From the NCBI GenBank assembly GCA_003661975.1, contig QMXE01000003.1, forward strand, positions 1 to 40,021: a stretch of 40,021 nt of DNA, read 5' to 3'. The notes beneath the pieces were generated by a model. The model did no database searches. It worked only from the letters and a program-made list of their open reading frames with translations, and had not been told where the DNA came from. This DNA comes from Candidatus Bathyarchaeota archaeon (GTDB lineage: Archaea > Thermoproteota > Bathyarchaeia > Bathyarchaeales > DTEX01). Shown here one piece after another: positions 1 to 8,538 of the stretch. Position 1 is the first letter of the stretch. The number at the start of each line of letters is the position of its first letter. The translations under genes were made by a program, and so were the position numbers.

Positions 1-693
1 CATATAGGGATAATCCTTGATGGAAATAGAAGATGGGCTAGAAGCCGCTCCTTAGATCCAAGCATGGGACATTATTATGGGGCTGATAAGACGGAGGAGG
101 TTCTAAGATGGTGCTTGGATCTCGGCATAAAGACTATTACACTCTACGTCTTCTCAACTGAGAACTTTAATAGGCCGAGAAGGGAGGTTGAGAGGCTCAT
201 GAATCTCTTCGAGGAGAGACTTCAGAGGCTAAAGGAGAGCAGGGATATACATGAGCATAAAGTCCGAGTGAAGGTAATCGGCAGGATAAATCTACTGCCG
301 AGAAGACTGCAGAAGATCATAGGGGAGATCGAGGATATAACGAGGAATTATGATGGGCATTTCCTAAACCTCGCAATAGCATATGGAGGAAGAGCCGAGA
401 TAATCGACGCTGCAAGGAAGATAGCCAGGAAGGTTCTGAATGGAGAATTATCCATAGAGGATATTGATGAGAAGACATTCGAAAGAAACCTGTATACTTC
501 GCATCTTCCAAAACAGGATCTGGATCTAATAATTAGGACTTCGGGGGAGGAGAGGCTTAGCGGCTTCCTACTCTACCAGTCAGCATACAGTGAGCTCTGT
601 TTCATAGATGTCTACTGGCCTGAGTTTAGACGCATAGACCTGCTGAGGGCAATAAGGACGTATCAGAGTCGAAAGAGGAGATTCGGCAGATAA
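1..693 (+). CDS. uppS: Polyprenyl diphosphate synthase, UppS/cis-prenyltransferase family (5' end outside window)
   Basis: The frame is open from base 1 (HIGIILDGNRRWARSR...), the DGNRRWA motif of cis-prenyltransferases, and continues into the 64..693 ORF with GGRAEI, DLIIRTSGEERLSGFLLYQSAYSE and YWPEF motifs. Confidence 0.93.
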   Translation, partial: HIGIILDGNRRWARSRSLDPSMGHYYGADKTEEVLRWCLDLGIKTITLYVFSTENFNRPRREVERLMNLFEERLQRLKESRDIHEHKVRVKVIGRINLLPRRLQKIIGEIEDITRNYDGHFLNLAIAYGGRAEIIDAARKIARKVLNGELSIEDIDEKTFERNLYTSHLPKQDLDLIIRTSGEERLSGFLLYQSAYSELCFIDVYWPEFRRIDLLRAIRTYQSRKRRFGR

Positions 694-702
694 AGAATCT
701 AA

Positions 703-1923
703 CTACGCCCTCTTCTTCGCACTGACAATCGAGATCACATCTCTATCTTTCAGGATGTAATCCTCCCCTCTTCTAACCTTGCTCCTACAATCAATCGCGT
801 ATATGAAGCTGTCCCCAAGCTCCGTATGTATCAGATAGGCGAATTCACGGGCCGTTGTCCCCTTAGGAACGAGCCAAGCATCCGGGAGAACCCTGCCGCT
901 ATGATCCGTAAGTTTCTCGGGATCCTCAACTGGATACACAACTATCATCTTTAGAAGATCGAAGAAGGCCGCATTAATCGCGTCTTGAACGCCTGTCGTT
1001 CCGAAGGGCCTTAGGATCTTCTCCCTGATCATCTCGAGGGCTCTCTTCTGCTTCTCATTCATCTCAGCCGACCTGAGAATCGAGAAGTCCGGGTCTCCGG
1101 GTCTATACTCTATGAGATTCTTCTCCGCCGCTCTTCTAAGGGCCAATTCAGCCTCTGCACTGCATGGGATCACAATATAGCCGGATTCCCTAAGCCTCTC
1201 AATATTCTCCTCGGCTGATGGAATATCAATCTTATTCGCGGCTATGAGCATGGGCTTCGATAGCCTCCTCAATGCATCGACGAATGATAAAAATTCATCT
1301 TCGCTCCACCCGGATGGCTTATCCGCATTCAGCCCTGTAGCCCTAAGGGCTCCGATGATATGCCTCCTCTTTATTGCGAGGCCGCTAAGCCTATTCTCTA
1401 GGAGCGACTGTAGATCAGCCCTTCTAGACTCTACAGTCCTCACCATTCTCTGCCAGTCTCGCTTTATGATCTGGGCCATCCACATCGTTATCTCCCTCTC
1501 CAGAAATTTGACATCCTCAAGTGGATCATGCATTCCCGGCTTGAGGACTCTGCCTTCAAGATCGGTTGATCCAGAAGCGTCTACTATATGAATGAGGGCA
1601 CTTGCCCTTCGAATCTCATCTAGGAACTGGTTTCCAAGCCCCCTTCCCCGCCACGCATCGGGAACCAAACCGGCTGTATCGATCAATTCGACTGGTATCA
1701 ATCTGACGCCGTCAATGCATATGGAATTAACAGGGTTATCCTTAACGTTGAACTCCTTGCATACGCATTCGGTTCTTAAGTATCCGACTCCGACGTTAGG
1801 CTTTATGGTCGTAAATGGATAGCTTGCAATCTCAACAGTCGCAAGCGTAGCCGCGCTGAAGAACGTAGATTTTCCAACATTCGGCTTCCCAACTATGCCA
1901 ACCGAGAATGTTATCGCTCTCAC
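703..1923 (-). CDS. OBG/YchF-family GTP-binding protein with C-terminal TGS-like domain
   Basis: VGIVGKPNVGKSTFFSAAT P-loop, DTAGLV G3, NKID G4 and a C-terminal TGS-like region (ILKDRDVISIVSA). Confidence 0.92.
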   Translation of the reverse strand: MRAITFSVGIVGKPNVGKSTFFSAATLATVEIASYPFTTIKPNVGVGYLRTECVCKEFNVKDNPVNSICIDGVRLIPVELIDTAGLVPDAWRGRGLGNQFLDEIRRASALIHIVDASGSTDLEGRVLKPGMHDPLEDVKFLEREITMWMAQIIKRDWQRMVRTVESRRADLQSLLENRLSGLAIKRRHIIGALRATGLNADKPSGWSEDEFLSFVDALRRLSKPMLIAANKIDIPSAEENIERLRESGYIVIPCSAEAELALRRAAEKNLIEYRPGDPDFSILRSAEMNEKQKRALEMIREKILRPFGTTGVQDAINAAFFDLLKMIVVYPVEDPEKLTDHSGRVLPDAWLVPKGTTAREFAYLIHTELGDSFIYAIDCRSKVRRGEDYILKDRDVISIVSAKKRA

Positions 1924-2007
1924 CTCTAAACGTCAAATAGGCGATACACCAGAAATTATCCATCCTAAACTTTAAAATATTCGATTTGGAGCTCTGCTTT
2001 GCGACAC

Positions 2008-3432
2008 TTAACCCTTCAATACGCTCTGAGGCTCCCTCCTCATTATCTCCCTAGCCACTATTACCCCGCTCACGCTTGCCTGTATCAGGCCCCTAGTCAC
2101 TCCAGCCCCATCTCCAATCGTAAACAGATTCTTCACTTTCGTCTCCAAGTTCTCATTGAGCTCCAGCCTTGAAGAGTAGAATTTCACCTCAACGCCATAC
2201 AGGAGGGTATGCTTGCTGTAAATGCCAGGTGCAACCTTATCCAAAGCCTGAAGCATCTCTCTGATATCCGTCAAATACCTGTATGGCAGGACGAAGCTTA
2301 GATCCCCTGGAGTAGCCGTCTTTAACGTCGGATTCACAATGCTCCTCTTAATCCTCTCCTCAGTCGATCTTCTGCCCAACAGTAGGTCTCCAAGCCTCTG
2401 AATTATGACTGAGCCGCTTAGGAGATTCGCGAGTCTAGCAATGTATTCTCCATAGGCTATCGGCTCCCTAAACGGATAAGTAAATGAAGTGCTAACGAGG
2501 ATCGCGAAGTTAGTATTCTCGGTCTTTCTGTTGGCGTAGCTCTGCCCATTAACGCTTAGGACTCCGCCGTAAGATTCGGTTATTACTTCGCCGTAGGGGG
2601 CTACACAGAATGTTCTAACCTTATCGTCAAATGCCCGTGAATAATATATGAATTTAGGCTCGTATAGGACATCGGTTAATCTCTCCATGACTGATGCTAA
2701 TGTCTCAACTCTAACCCCTACGTCCACTGGATTATTCAGCGTCTTTAAGCCTAAGGTTTGAGCCTGCATCTTAAGCCATTCAGCCCCGACTCTTCCGGGA
2801 GCGACTATCACATATTTCCCCATGAACCTCTCTCCATCGGCTGTCTCAACCCCTACTGCTCTGCCGTCCTTTACTAGGAGATTCTTAACCTCAGTCCGCG
2901 TTTTGATCTCAACGTGATCGTTAATGTCCTTCTGCATTCTCTGAAGTGTCTCCCTGCATTTCTCAGTGCCCAAATGCCTGATCTTCTGCCTGATCAGTTT
3001 AAGCCCCGCTAATGCCGCTTCCCTCTCTATCTTCTCAACCTCATCCTCATCGTATCCGTAAACCTTCGTCTGCCCAGAATATCTCACGTATATCCCATCT
3101 ACGTAATCCAGAAGTTTCGAGAGCCTTTCCTCTCCTATGTATTCGTCAAGCCATCCGCCGACGAGCGTTGAGAGCGTTAATTTCCCATCGCTGAATGCGC
3201 CGGCTCCACCCCAGCCAGAGAGTAAATGGCATGGATTGCAGTTGAGACATCCAATTCCCCTGCTGGCCGGGCATTTACGCTCATTAATATTCGCTCCCTT
3301 CTCAAGCATTAATATGCCGAGATCAGTCTTGCTGGACAATTCTAGGGCTGAGAATATCCCAGCGGGGCCGGCTCCAACGATTATGACATCATACTTCAAA
3401 AGCGTCCCTTCCCGAAAGAGGAAGGGATCCAA
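2008..3432 (-). CDS. NAD(P)/FAD-dependent oxidoreductase (uncharacterised FAD-dependent dehydrogenase family)
   Basis: N-terminal DVIIVGAGPAGIFSALEL dinucleotide fold, Cys-rich CPASRGIGCLNCNPC then SGWGGAGAFSDGKL, and C-terminal LFTIGDGAGVTRGLIQASVSG. Confidence 0.85.
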   Translation of the reverse strand: MDPFLFREGTLLKYDVIIVGAGPAGIFSALELSSKTDLGILMLEKGANINERKCPASRGIGCLNCNPCHLLSGWGGAGAFSDGKLTLSTLVGGWLDEYIGEERLSKLLDYVDGIYVRYSGQTKVYGYDEDEVEKIEREAALAGLKLIRQKIRHLGTEKCRETLQRMQKDINDHVEIKTRTEVKNLLVKDGRAVGVETADGERFMGKYVIVAPGRVGAEWLKMQAQTLGLKTLNNPVDVGVRVETLASVMERLTDVLYEPKFIYYSRAFDDKVRTFCVAPYGEVITESYGGVLSVNGQSYANRKTENTNFAILVSTSFTYPFREPIAYGEYIARLANLLSGSVIIQRLGDLLLGRRSTEERIKRSIVNPTLKTATPGDLSFVLPYRYLTDIREMLQALDKVAPGIYSKHTLLYGVEVKFYSSRLELNENLETKVKNLFTIGDGAGVTRGLIQASVSGVIVAREIMRREPQSVLKG

Positions 3433-3462
3433 AACTACTTATATTCTTTTTGATGTGAAGGC

Positions 3463-4635
3463 TTAAAGGATCTTCTCCATCCTCTCGCAGGCCTCCCTAA
3501 TCATCTCGACTGGCTGGGTTACCGAGAAGCGGACGTATCCCTCACCATACTCTCCAAATCCTATTCCCGGAGTCGCCACAACCCCAACATCCAAGAGTCT
3601 CCGGCAGAAATCCATAGAGTCTCCTCCACACTTAACCCACACATAGAATGTTGCAAGCGGCTTTCTGCATTTAAGTCCTAAACGCTGTAGTCCCCGGATT
3701 AGCTCGTCCCTTCTCTCTCTGTATATCTCCCTCATCCTCCTAACGTATTCTGGTGGTTCTCCATTCACGTAGCTCCTCAATGCCTTCGCGGCTACAATCT
3801 GAGTGTAACGTGGAGGTCCAGAATCGATTTGGGTCTTAACCCTCAGGAGTCCATTGATTATCTTCTCGTTTCCAACGGCGAATCCTATTCTATCACCAGT
3901 CATGCTGAAGGTCTTTGAGCATGAGTGGAACTCAACTGATACGTCCTTTCCGCCTTCAACCTCAAGTATGCTCGGAGCCCTATAACCATCAAATGTGATC
4001 TCCGAGTATGCATTATCATAGCATACTATTATGTCGTGCCTCTGTGCAAACTCGACGATCTCCTTGAGATAATCTCTATCCATTACGCCTCCGGTTGGAT
4101 TATTCGGGTAATTCAGAAACATCATCTTTACGCCCTTAAGATCCATCCTCTCGAGGGATTCGATGTCTGGCTTAAAGTCATTCTCCTCCAGTAGCGGCAT
4201 ATCTACTGGTATGCCTTCGCTCAGTATCGTCGCTCCATTGGCATATACTGGATATGCGGGGTTTGGAACCAGAACTTTATCTCCAGGATTGACGAATGCC
4301 CTTGCAATATTAGCCAGTCCCTCCTTTGATCCTATCAATGCTATAATCTCGCTCTTCGGGTCGAGGTCCACGTTGAATCTGCCCCTATACCATTCTGCAA
4401 CGGCCTCCTTGAATTCCGGCTCTCCCTGGCTGAAGGAGTAATTGTGATTATTCGGATTTGAGCTCTCCTCGGCTAATGCCTCTAAAACGAATTTCGGCGG
4501 CGGTAAGTCTGGGTCTCCTATGCTCAGGGAGATCAGATCTACTCCTTGACGCTTCTTCTCATTTATGATCTTCTCAAGTTCGGCGAATATGTATGGTGGA
4601 AGATTCTTAACTCTATCGGCAACCTCAAACCTCAA
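3463..4635 (-). CDS. Class I/II aminotransferase, LL-diaminopimelate aminotransferase (DapL)-like
   Basis: NYPNNPTGG, YDNAYSEITFDGY and SCSKTFSMTGDRIGFAVG (PLP lysine). The ORF opens at 4809, but homology-like sequence begins at LRFEVADRVKNLPPYIFAELEK, so a TTG start at 4635 is likely and avoids overlap with the divergent 4762 gene. Confidence 0.85.
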   Translation of the reverse strand: MRFEVADRVKNLPPYIFAELEKIINEKKRQGVDLISLSIGDPDLPPPKFVLEALAEESSNPNNHNYSFSQGEPEFKEAVAEWYRGRFNVDLDPKSEIIALIGSKEGLANIARAFVNPGDKVLVPNPAYPVYANGATILSEGIPVDMPLLEENDFKPDIESLERMDLKGVKMMFLNYPNNPTGGVMDRDYLKEIVEFAQRHDIIVCYDNAYSEITFDGYRAPSILEVEGGKDVSVEFHSCSKTFSMTGDRIGFAVGNEKIINGLLRVKTQIDSGPPRYTQIVAAKALRSYVNGEPPEYVRRMREIYRERRDELIRGLQRLGLKCRKPLATFYVWVKCGGDSMDFCRRLLDVGVVATPGIGFGEYGEGYVRFSVTQPVEMIREACERMEKIL

Positions 4636-4761
4636 ATGATCACGGCTCCCAGCAGATCCTAAACGATTAATCTTTATCTTTTCCTTAATAAGCGTCAGGT
4701 ATAGATGCGGATCTGAAAAACTTATTGGAGAGAATCCGCTAAAATCATCTTTGAGGGGCTG

Positions 4762-5145
4762 GTGATGAGTGAGGATGAAGAGAGGATCTATGTGATCCAG
4801 AGGCATCAAGCGTCACATTTGCATTGGGACCTACGCTTAGAGATGGATGGGGTTTTGAAGAGCTGGGCGGTCCCAAAGGAGCCCCCTACAAGAAGCGGTA
4901 TAAGAAGACTTGCAGTTCAAGTTGAGGATCACCCGATAGAATATGCGAATTTTGAGGGTGTAATCCCGGAGGGGCAGTATGGAGCGGGCATAGTTGAGAT
5001 CTGGGATAAGGGAACATACAGGCTGATAGAGCGAACCCCAGACAAGATAGTCTTTGAGATTCATGGGAAACGGTTAAAAGGTAAATACTGCCTAATAAGG
5101 TTTAAAGGGGAGAAGAATTGGCTTTTCTTCAAGAAGAAGCAGTGA
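4762..5145 (+). CDS. Standalone LigD-type 3'-phosphoesterase (PE) domain protein
   Basis: [32 protein letters not shown], the PE signature His/Asp/Arg motif, followed by [22 protein letters not shown]. Start is GTG 4762 or ATG 4765. Confidence 0.92.
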   Translation: MMSEDEERIYVIQRHQASHLHWDLRLEMDGVLKSWAVPKEPPTRSGIRRLAVQVEDHPIEYANFEGVIPEGQYGAGIVEIWDKGTYRLIERTPDKIVFEIHGKRLKGKYCLIRFKGEKNWLFFKKKQ

Positions 5146-5146
5146 G

Positions 5147-5641
5147 TTGATGATGGATCGCAGAAGATACACGATGCTCGATGCGATCTCAGAAGTTCTC
5201 TCCGAAAAGAGGTCGCCAAAGAGGCTTCCAACCGGTGTGGAGCGAGTTGAGAGGATCAGCTCAGACATCATTAGAATCCAATTCGCGGATGACGTGGACT
5301 ATGGCATTCTCAGAGCTGAGGCCGTAAGGGAGGGATATCGCGTTGAAAGCGGCATGTTCACCCCGAGAATAACATATCATGGCACGATCATAGCTCGTGT
5401 CGGCGGGGAATCTGACCCTGCAAAGCAGAGGAGCATCTTCATATATCTGATCCCGCCGGATAAGAGCGAGATGAATACATACAGGAGGGTCGTCGCCGTC
5501 AGGCATGGGGTGATCGATCCCATAACTGGACGTCTAAACTTCCAGAAATTCCTTGAATATAACCTTAAGATCATCAGGCTGCTGGAGAGATATAGAAAGG
5601 CCAGATATGAGAATCTGCCCGAAAAGGTAGAATTCCATTAA
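5147..5641 (+). CDS. Uncharacterised protein (164 aa)
   Basis: Good ORF immediately downstream of the PE gene; I do not recognise a domain. Confidence 0.75.
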   Translation: MMMDRRRYTMLDAISEVLSEKRSPKRLPTGVERVERISSDIIRIQFADDVDYGILRAEAVREGYRVESGMFTPRITYHGTIIARVGGESDPAKQRSIFIYLIPPDKSEMNTYRRVVAVRHGVIDPITGRLNFQKFLEYNLKIIRLLERYRKARYENLPEKVEFH

Positions 5642-5669
5642 TGACATTCGTCTGTAGGCCTATTTTTTA

Positions 5670-5715
5670 TTTATTACTGATTGGTAATATTTAAATATTA
5701 CCAATCAGTAATAAA
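5670..5715. promoter_or_regulatory. 46-bp perfect palindrome (2 x 23 bp) centred on an archaeal TATA box; probable operator/promoter of the regulator-HSP20 operon
   Basis: TTTATTACTGATTGGTAATATTT|AAATATTACCAATCAGTAATAAA. Arms are perfectly complementary with the centre between 5692 and 5693. The central TTTAAATA lies about 26 nt before the GTG start at 5719. Confidence 0.9.
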
Positions 5716-5718
5716 AAT

Positions 5719-6135
5719 GTGGCGAGACCCATGGGATTGAAGATAAGGCTCATAAAGGACGAGGAGGTGCTCCTGGAGATCCCAATATCAGTAGCCGAAT
5801 GGTCAAGGGAGAACCTAGAGAGCGAGATGAACATGATCGAGGAGGAATTCCAGAAGTTCTCGAGGATCTTCAGCGCACTATCCAATGAGACATGCATGAA
5901 GATGATGTGGAGATTCATGATGAAGGAGGATTCATCGCTGAGGTTCGCCGAGCTGATGCAGAGTCTAAACCTAAATCCGAAGATAGTATGGGAGAATCTT
6001 GGGAGGCTCAGTGAATGCGGATTCCTAGAGAAGATCGGGAGGGGAAGATATAGATGCTCAGAGTTCGGACGAAAAGCCTTCATGCTGATGGGTCTCGCCA
6101 TGAGGCAAATACTCGATGCAATTGAAGAAATTTAA
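5719..6135 (+). CDS. Winged-helix (ArsR-like) transcriptional regulator, putative heat-shock regulator
   Basis: IFSALSNETCMKMMWRFM...LRFAELMQSLNLNPKIVWENLGRLSECGFLEKIGRGRYRCSEFGRKA is an ArsR-like wHTH pattern; in operon with HSP20. Confidence 0.82.
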   Translation: MARPMGLKIRLIKDEEVLLEIPISVAEWSRENLESEMNMIEEEFQKFSRIFSALSNETCMKMMWRFMMKEDSSLRFAELMQSLNLNPKIVWENLGRLSECGFLEKIGRGRYRCSEFGRKAFMLMGLAMRQILDAIEEI

Positions 6136-6150
6136 TGGAGGTGAGTAAAA

Positions 6151-6738
6151 TTGACGGATGAGTGGGACAGATGGTTCAGGAGGAGATTCCCATTCTTTAG
6201 AGGGGGAATATTCGATGACATCGATAGGATATTCAGGGAGATGGAGGAGATGATGCGGAGGGAATTCGAGGAGTTCTCAAGGATCACACCAAAGAATCTC
6301 ATACGTGAGAGGACATTGCCTGACGGCTCAAAGATACGTGAGTGGGGCCCATTCATCTATGGATACAGCGTTACGATAGGCCCGGATGGGAAGCCTGAGA
6401 TCAGAGAGTTCGGCAACGTAAAGCCCGAGATGAAACTTGGAGGTCCAAGGATAAATATCAGAGAGGAGAGGGAGCCGCTCGTTGATGTGATGGAGACAAA
6501 TAATGAGGTTAAGGTTATCGCTGAGCTTCCGGGAGTCGAGAAGAAGGACATTAAGCTCTACGGGACAAAGGATACATTGACGATCTCAGTTGATACTCCG
6601 GAGAGGAAATACTACAAGAAGGTTAAGTTGCCATGCAGGGTTGATAATAAGAGCGCTAAGGCATCATACAAGAATGGAGTTCTAGAGGTTACACTGAAGA
6701 AGGAGAAGGAGCCAGAGGGAGAGCCGATACTGCTGTAG
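6151..6738 (+). CDS. Small heat shock protein, HSP20/alpha-crystallin family
   Basis: SD GGAGGTGA at 6137-6144 before a TTG start; alpha-crystallin domain (VDVMETNNEVKVIAELPGVEKKDIKLYGTKDTLTISV...YKNGVLEVTLKK) and C-terminal EGEPILL. Confidence 0.93.
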   Translation: MTDEWDRWFRRRFPFFRGGIFDDIDRIFREMEEMMRREFEEFSRITPKNLIRERTLPDGSKIREWGPFIYGYSVTIGPDGKPEIREFGNVKPEMKLGGPRINIREEREPLVDVMETNNEVKVIAELPGVEKKDIKLYGTKDTLTISVDTPERKYYKKVKLPCRVDNKSAKASYKNGVLEVTLKKEKEPEGEPILL

Positions 6739-6884
6739 ACCCCTCCACCCCTCTTTCCCAAAACATTTTTCCTTAGCCCCAAGTTCTTTCATGCTGATGG
6801 ACTGAGGGTTCACAAGAGATTTTAAACAGTAGCGATCTCCGCCAGATATATCTGTGGTTGCGGAGCGTATGAATCCTGTTCTAT

Positions 6885-7013
6885 ATGGGTAAGTGCGTAA
6901 AGAGAGGCTCATGGATACTCTGCATATATAAGCGCGAAAATGATGAATACTGCACTGTTAGGCTTGTTAGGGCTGAAATGCCAAAGGATAAGAGTGGGAT
7001 GATTAGGGCTTAG
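6885..7013 (+). CDS. Small uncharacterised ORF, 42 aa (absent from the supplied ORF track)
   Basis: MGKCVKRGSWILCIYKRENDEYCTVRLVRAEMPKDKSGMIRA*. Protein-like composition; the stop overlaps the convergent NAC stop by two bases. Confidence 0.55.
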   Translation: MGKCVKRGSWILCIYKRENDEYCTVRLVRAEMPKDKSGMIRA

Positions 7014-7354
7014 CTGGCTGATCCTTCCTGGCTGAGGAGCAATATTGCCTGCGCAAGATCACCATTCGTCTGCTCCAAAGCGGCTCTTGCACGCTCAAGG
7101 CTTACACCAGCCTGCTGGGCGACCAACTGAACATCCTCATCCGGAATGACCATCTTCTTCCTCTCAGAGACTTCCCCGCCTACAATCTGGAATATCCTTT
7201 GTCCCTGAACCTCCAGAACGGCGACCTCAGGCTTCTGAATGATTATCTCTTTATCTTTAGTCTTCAATATGACTTCGTCAACATCAAGTGGGCTCATGTT
7301 TAGGCCTAGACGCCTCATCATCCTCCTAGCTTCTCTCGGGCTTATCCTCCTCAG
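7010..7354 (-). CDS. nac: Nascent polypeptide-associated complex protein (archaeal NAC alpha)
   Basis: RRISPREARRMMRRLG start region, VLEVQGQRIFQIVGG NAC core and C-terminal UBA (DVQLVAQQAGVSLERARAALEQTNGDLAQAILLL). The best SD-spaced start is CTG at 7354 (SD GGAGGTG then 7 nt); an alternative is GTG 7384. Confidence 0.9.
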   Translation of the reverse strand: MRRISPREARRMMRRLGLNMSPLDVDEVILKTKDKEIIIQKPEVAVLEVQGQRIFQIVGGEVSERKKMVIPDEDVQLVAQQAGVSLERARAALEQTNGDLAQAILLLSQEGSAS

Positions 7355-7373
7355 AAAAATCCACCTCCAAGAG

Positions 7374-7886
7374 CTATTCTCCACTTTTCCCTTTTTTAGT
7401 CTTCTCCATCCTTCCCCTACGAACCCTAACGGCAACTCCCCTCTTAAACTCGAGCATCTCGGATCCCGAGAGCAGAGCTCTTCCAACGGCTATGATCTCG
7501 CCATGCGAATTTAGAACGACTACCTCCTCGAATGGGCGGATAGCCCCGTCAGCGTCGATTACATGCCTCGCAAATACATCTCTTCCCTCCTCGATGAAAT
7601 GTGCGGCATCATCCCTCACCTTAACCCACCTCATCCTAACCTCTCCATTTGAGCATAGCCTCTCAGCACCCTCAATCGTTAAATTTAGAAGTCCAGATCT
7701 GGGATTTAATGTTGCTATGAGAATTCCATTCAGCAGTATCTGCCTGACACGTCCGGTCTTCTTAGAGATCACGAGATCCACATCTTCCGGAAAGAGGATC
7801 TCTCCGGCTCCCAATCCAAACTGGTAATCAGCCGTCTTCCTGATGATCTCAAGGAGCCTCCTCCTTCTAGCATGATCAACGGTCAA
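7374..7886 (-). CDS. PUA domain-containing protein
   Basis: C-terminal PUA pattern VFARHVIDADGAIRPFEEVVVLNSHGEIIAVGRALLSGSEMLEFKRGVAVRVRRG; upstream of NAC. Confidence 0.82.
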   Translation of the reverse strand: MTVDHARRRRLLEIIRKTADYQFGLGAGEILFPEDVDLVISKKTGRVRQILLNGILIATLNPRSGLLNLTIEGAERLCSNGEVRMRWVKVRDDAAHFIEEGRDVFARHVIDADGAIRPFEEVVVLNSHGEIIAVGRALLSGSEMLEFKRGVAVRVRRGRMEKTKKGKSGE

Positions 7887-8010
7887 TTTTAAGTCACCGT
7901 AGATTCAAGGCTTAAGATGCTTCTGAGCATTTAAATATGCTCTATTCAAACCGGAACAGTCACACTTAATTTCATGGAGAGACCATATTATATTTTGATG
8001 GTGCTGTAAG

Positions 8011-8538
8011 TTGCAATGTGATGTCTGCGGCTGCGATATAAAGGGCAAGCCATACCACGTGATAATTGAGGGAGCAAAGCTCACGGTATGCGCTAAGTGT
8101 GCAAGGCTCGGCTCAGCCGAGTGGAAGCCGGAAGAGGGGACCATGAGGTTTACTCCTAAACTTCCACGTCAAATCAAGCCTAGAAGGACAGGCATGAAAT
8201 GGAAGGATGTGATTCAAGAGGATATCACAGTTATCGAGAATTATGGGTCGATCATTAGAAGGGCGAGGCAGAGTATGGGTTTAAGCCAAGAGGACTTGGG
8301 CAGACGGATCAACGAGAAGGTCTCGGTCATTAAGAAGCTTGAGGGGGAGAAGATAGTGCCGGATGAGAGGCTTGCAAGGAAGATCGAGCATGCACTTGGG
8401 ATCAAGCTGCTCGTCCCCTTCACAATGCCCGAGGTTCCATCAGACCTTTCGAGGATAAGCAGGGAGGTCACTCTCGGAGATATAGTTCATCTGAAGGATT
8501 CTAGGAGGAAGCTGCGGAACGAAGGCAATAATAGTTGA
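8011..8538 (+). CDS. Archaeal multiprotein bridging factor aMBF1 (zinc ribbon + HTH)
   Basis: CDVCGCDIKGKPYHVIIEGAKLTVCAKCARLG zinc ribbon and IIRRARQSMGLSQEDLGRRINEKVSVIKKLEGEKIVPDERLARKIEHALGIKL XRE HTH. Confidence 0.92.
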   Translation: MQCDVCGCDIKGKPYHVIIEGAKLTVCAKCARLGSAEWKPEEGTMRFTPKLPRQIKPRRTGMKWKDVIQEDITVIENYGSIIRRARQSMGLSQEDLGRRINEKVSVIKKLEGEKIVPDERLARKIEHALGIKLLVPFTMPEVPSDLSRISREVTLGDIVHLKDSRRKLRNEGNNS

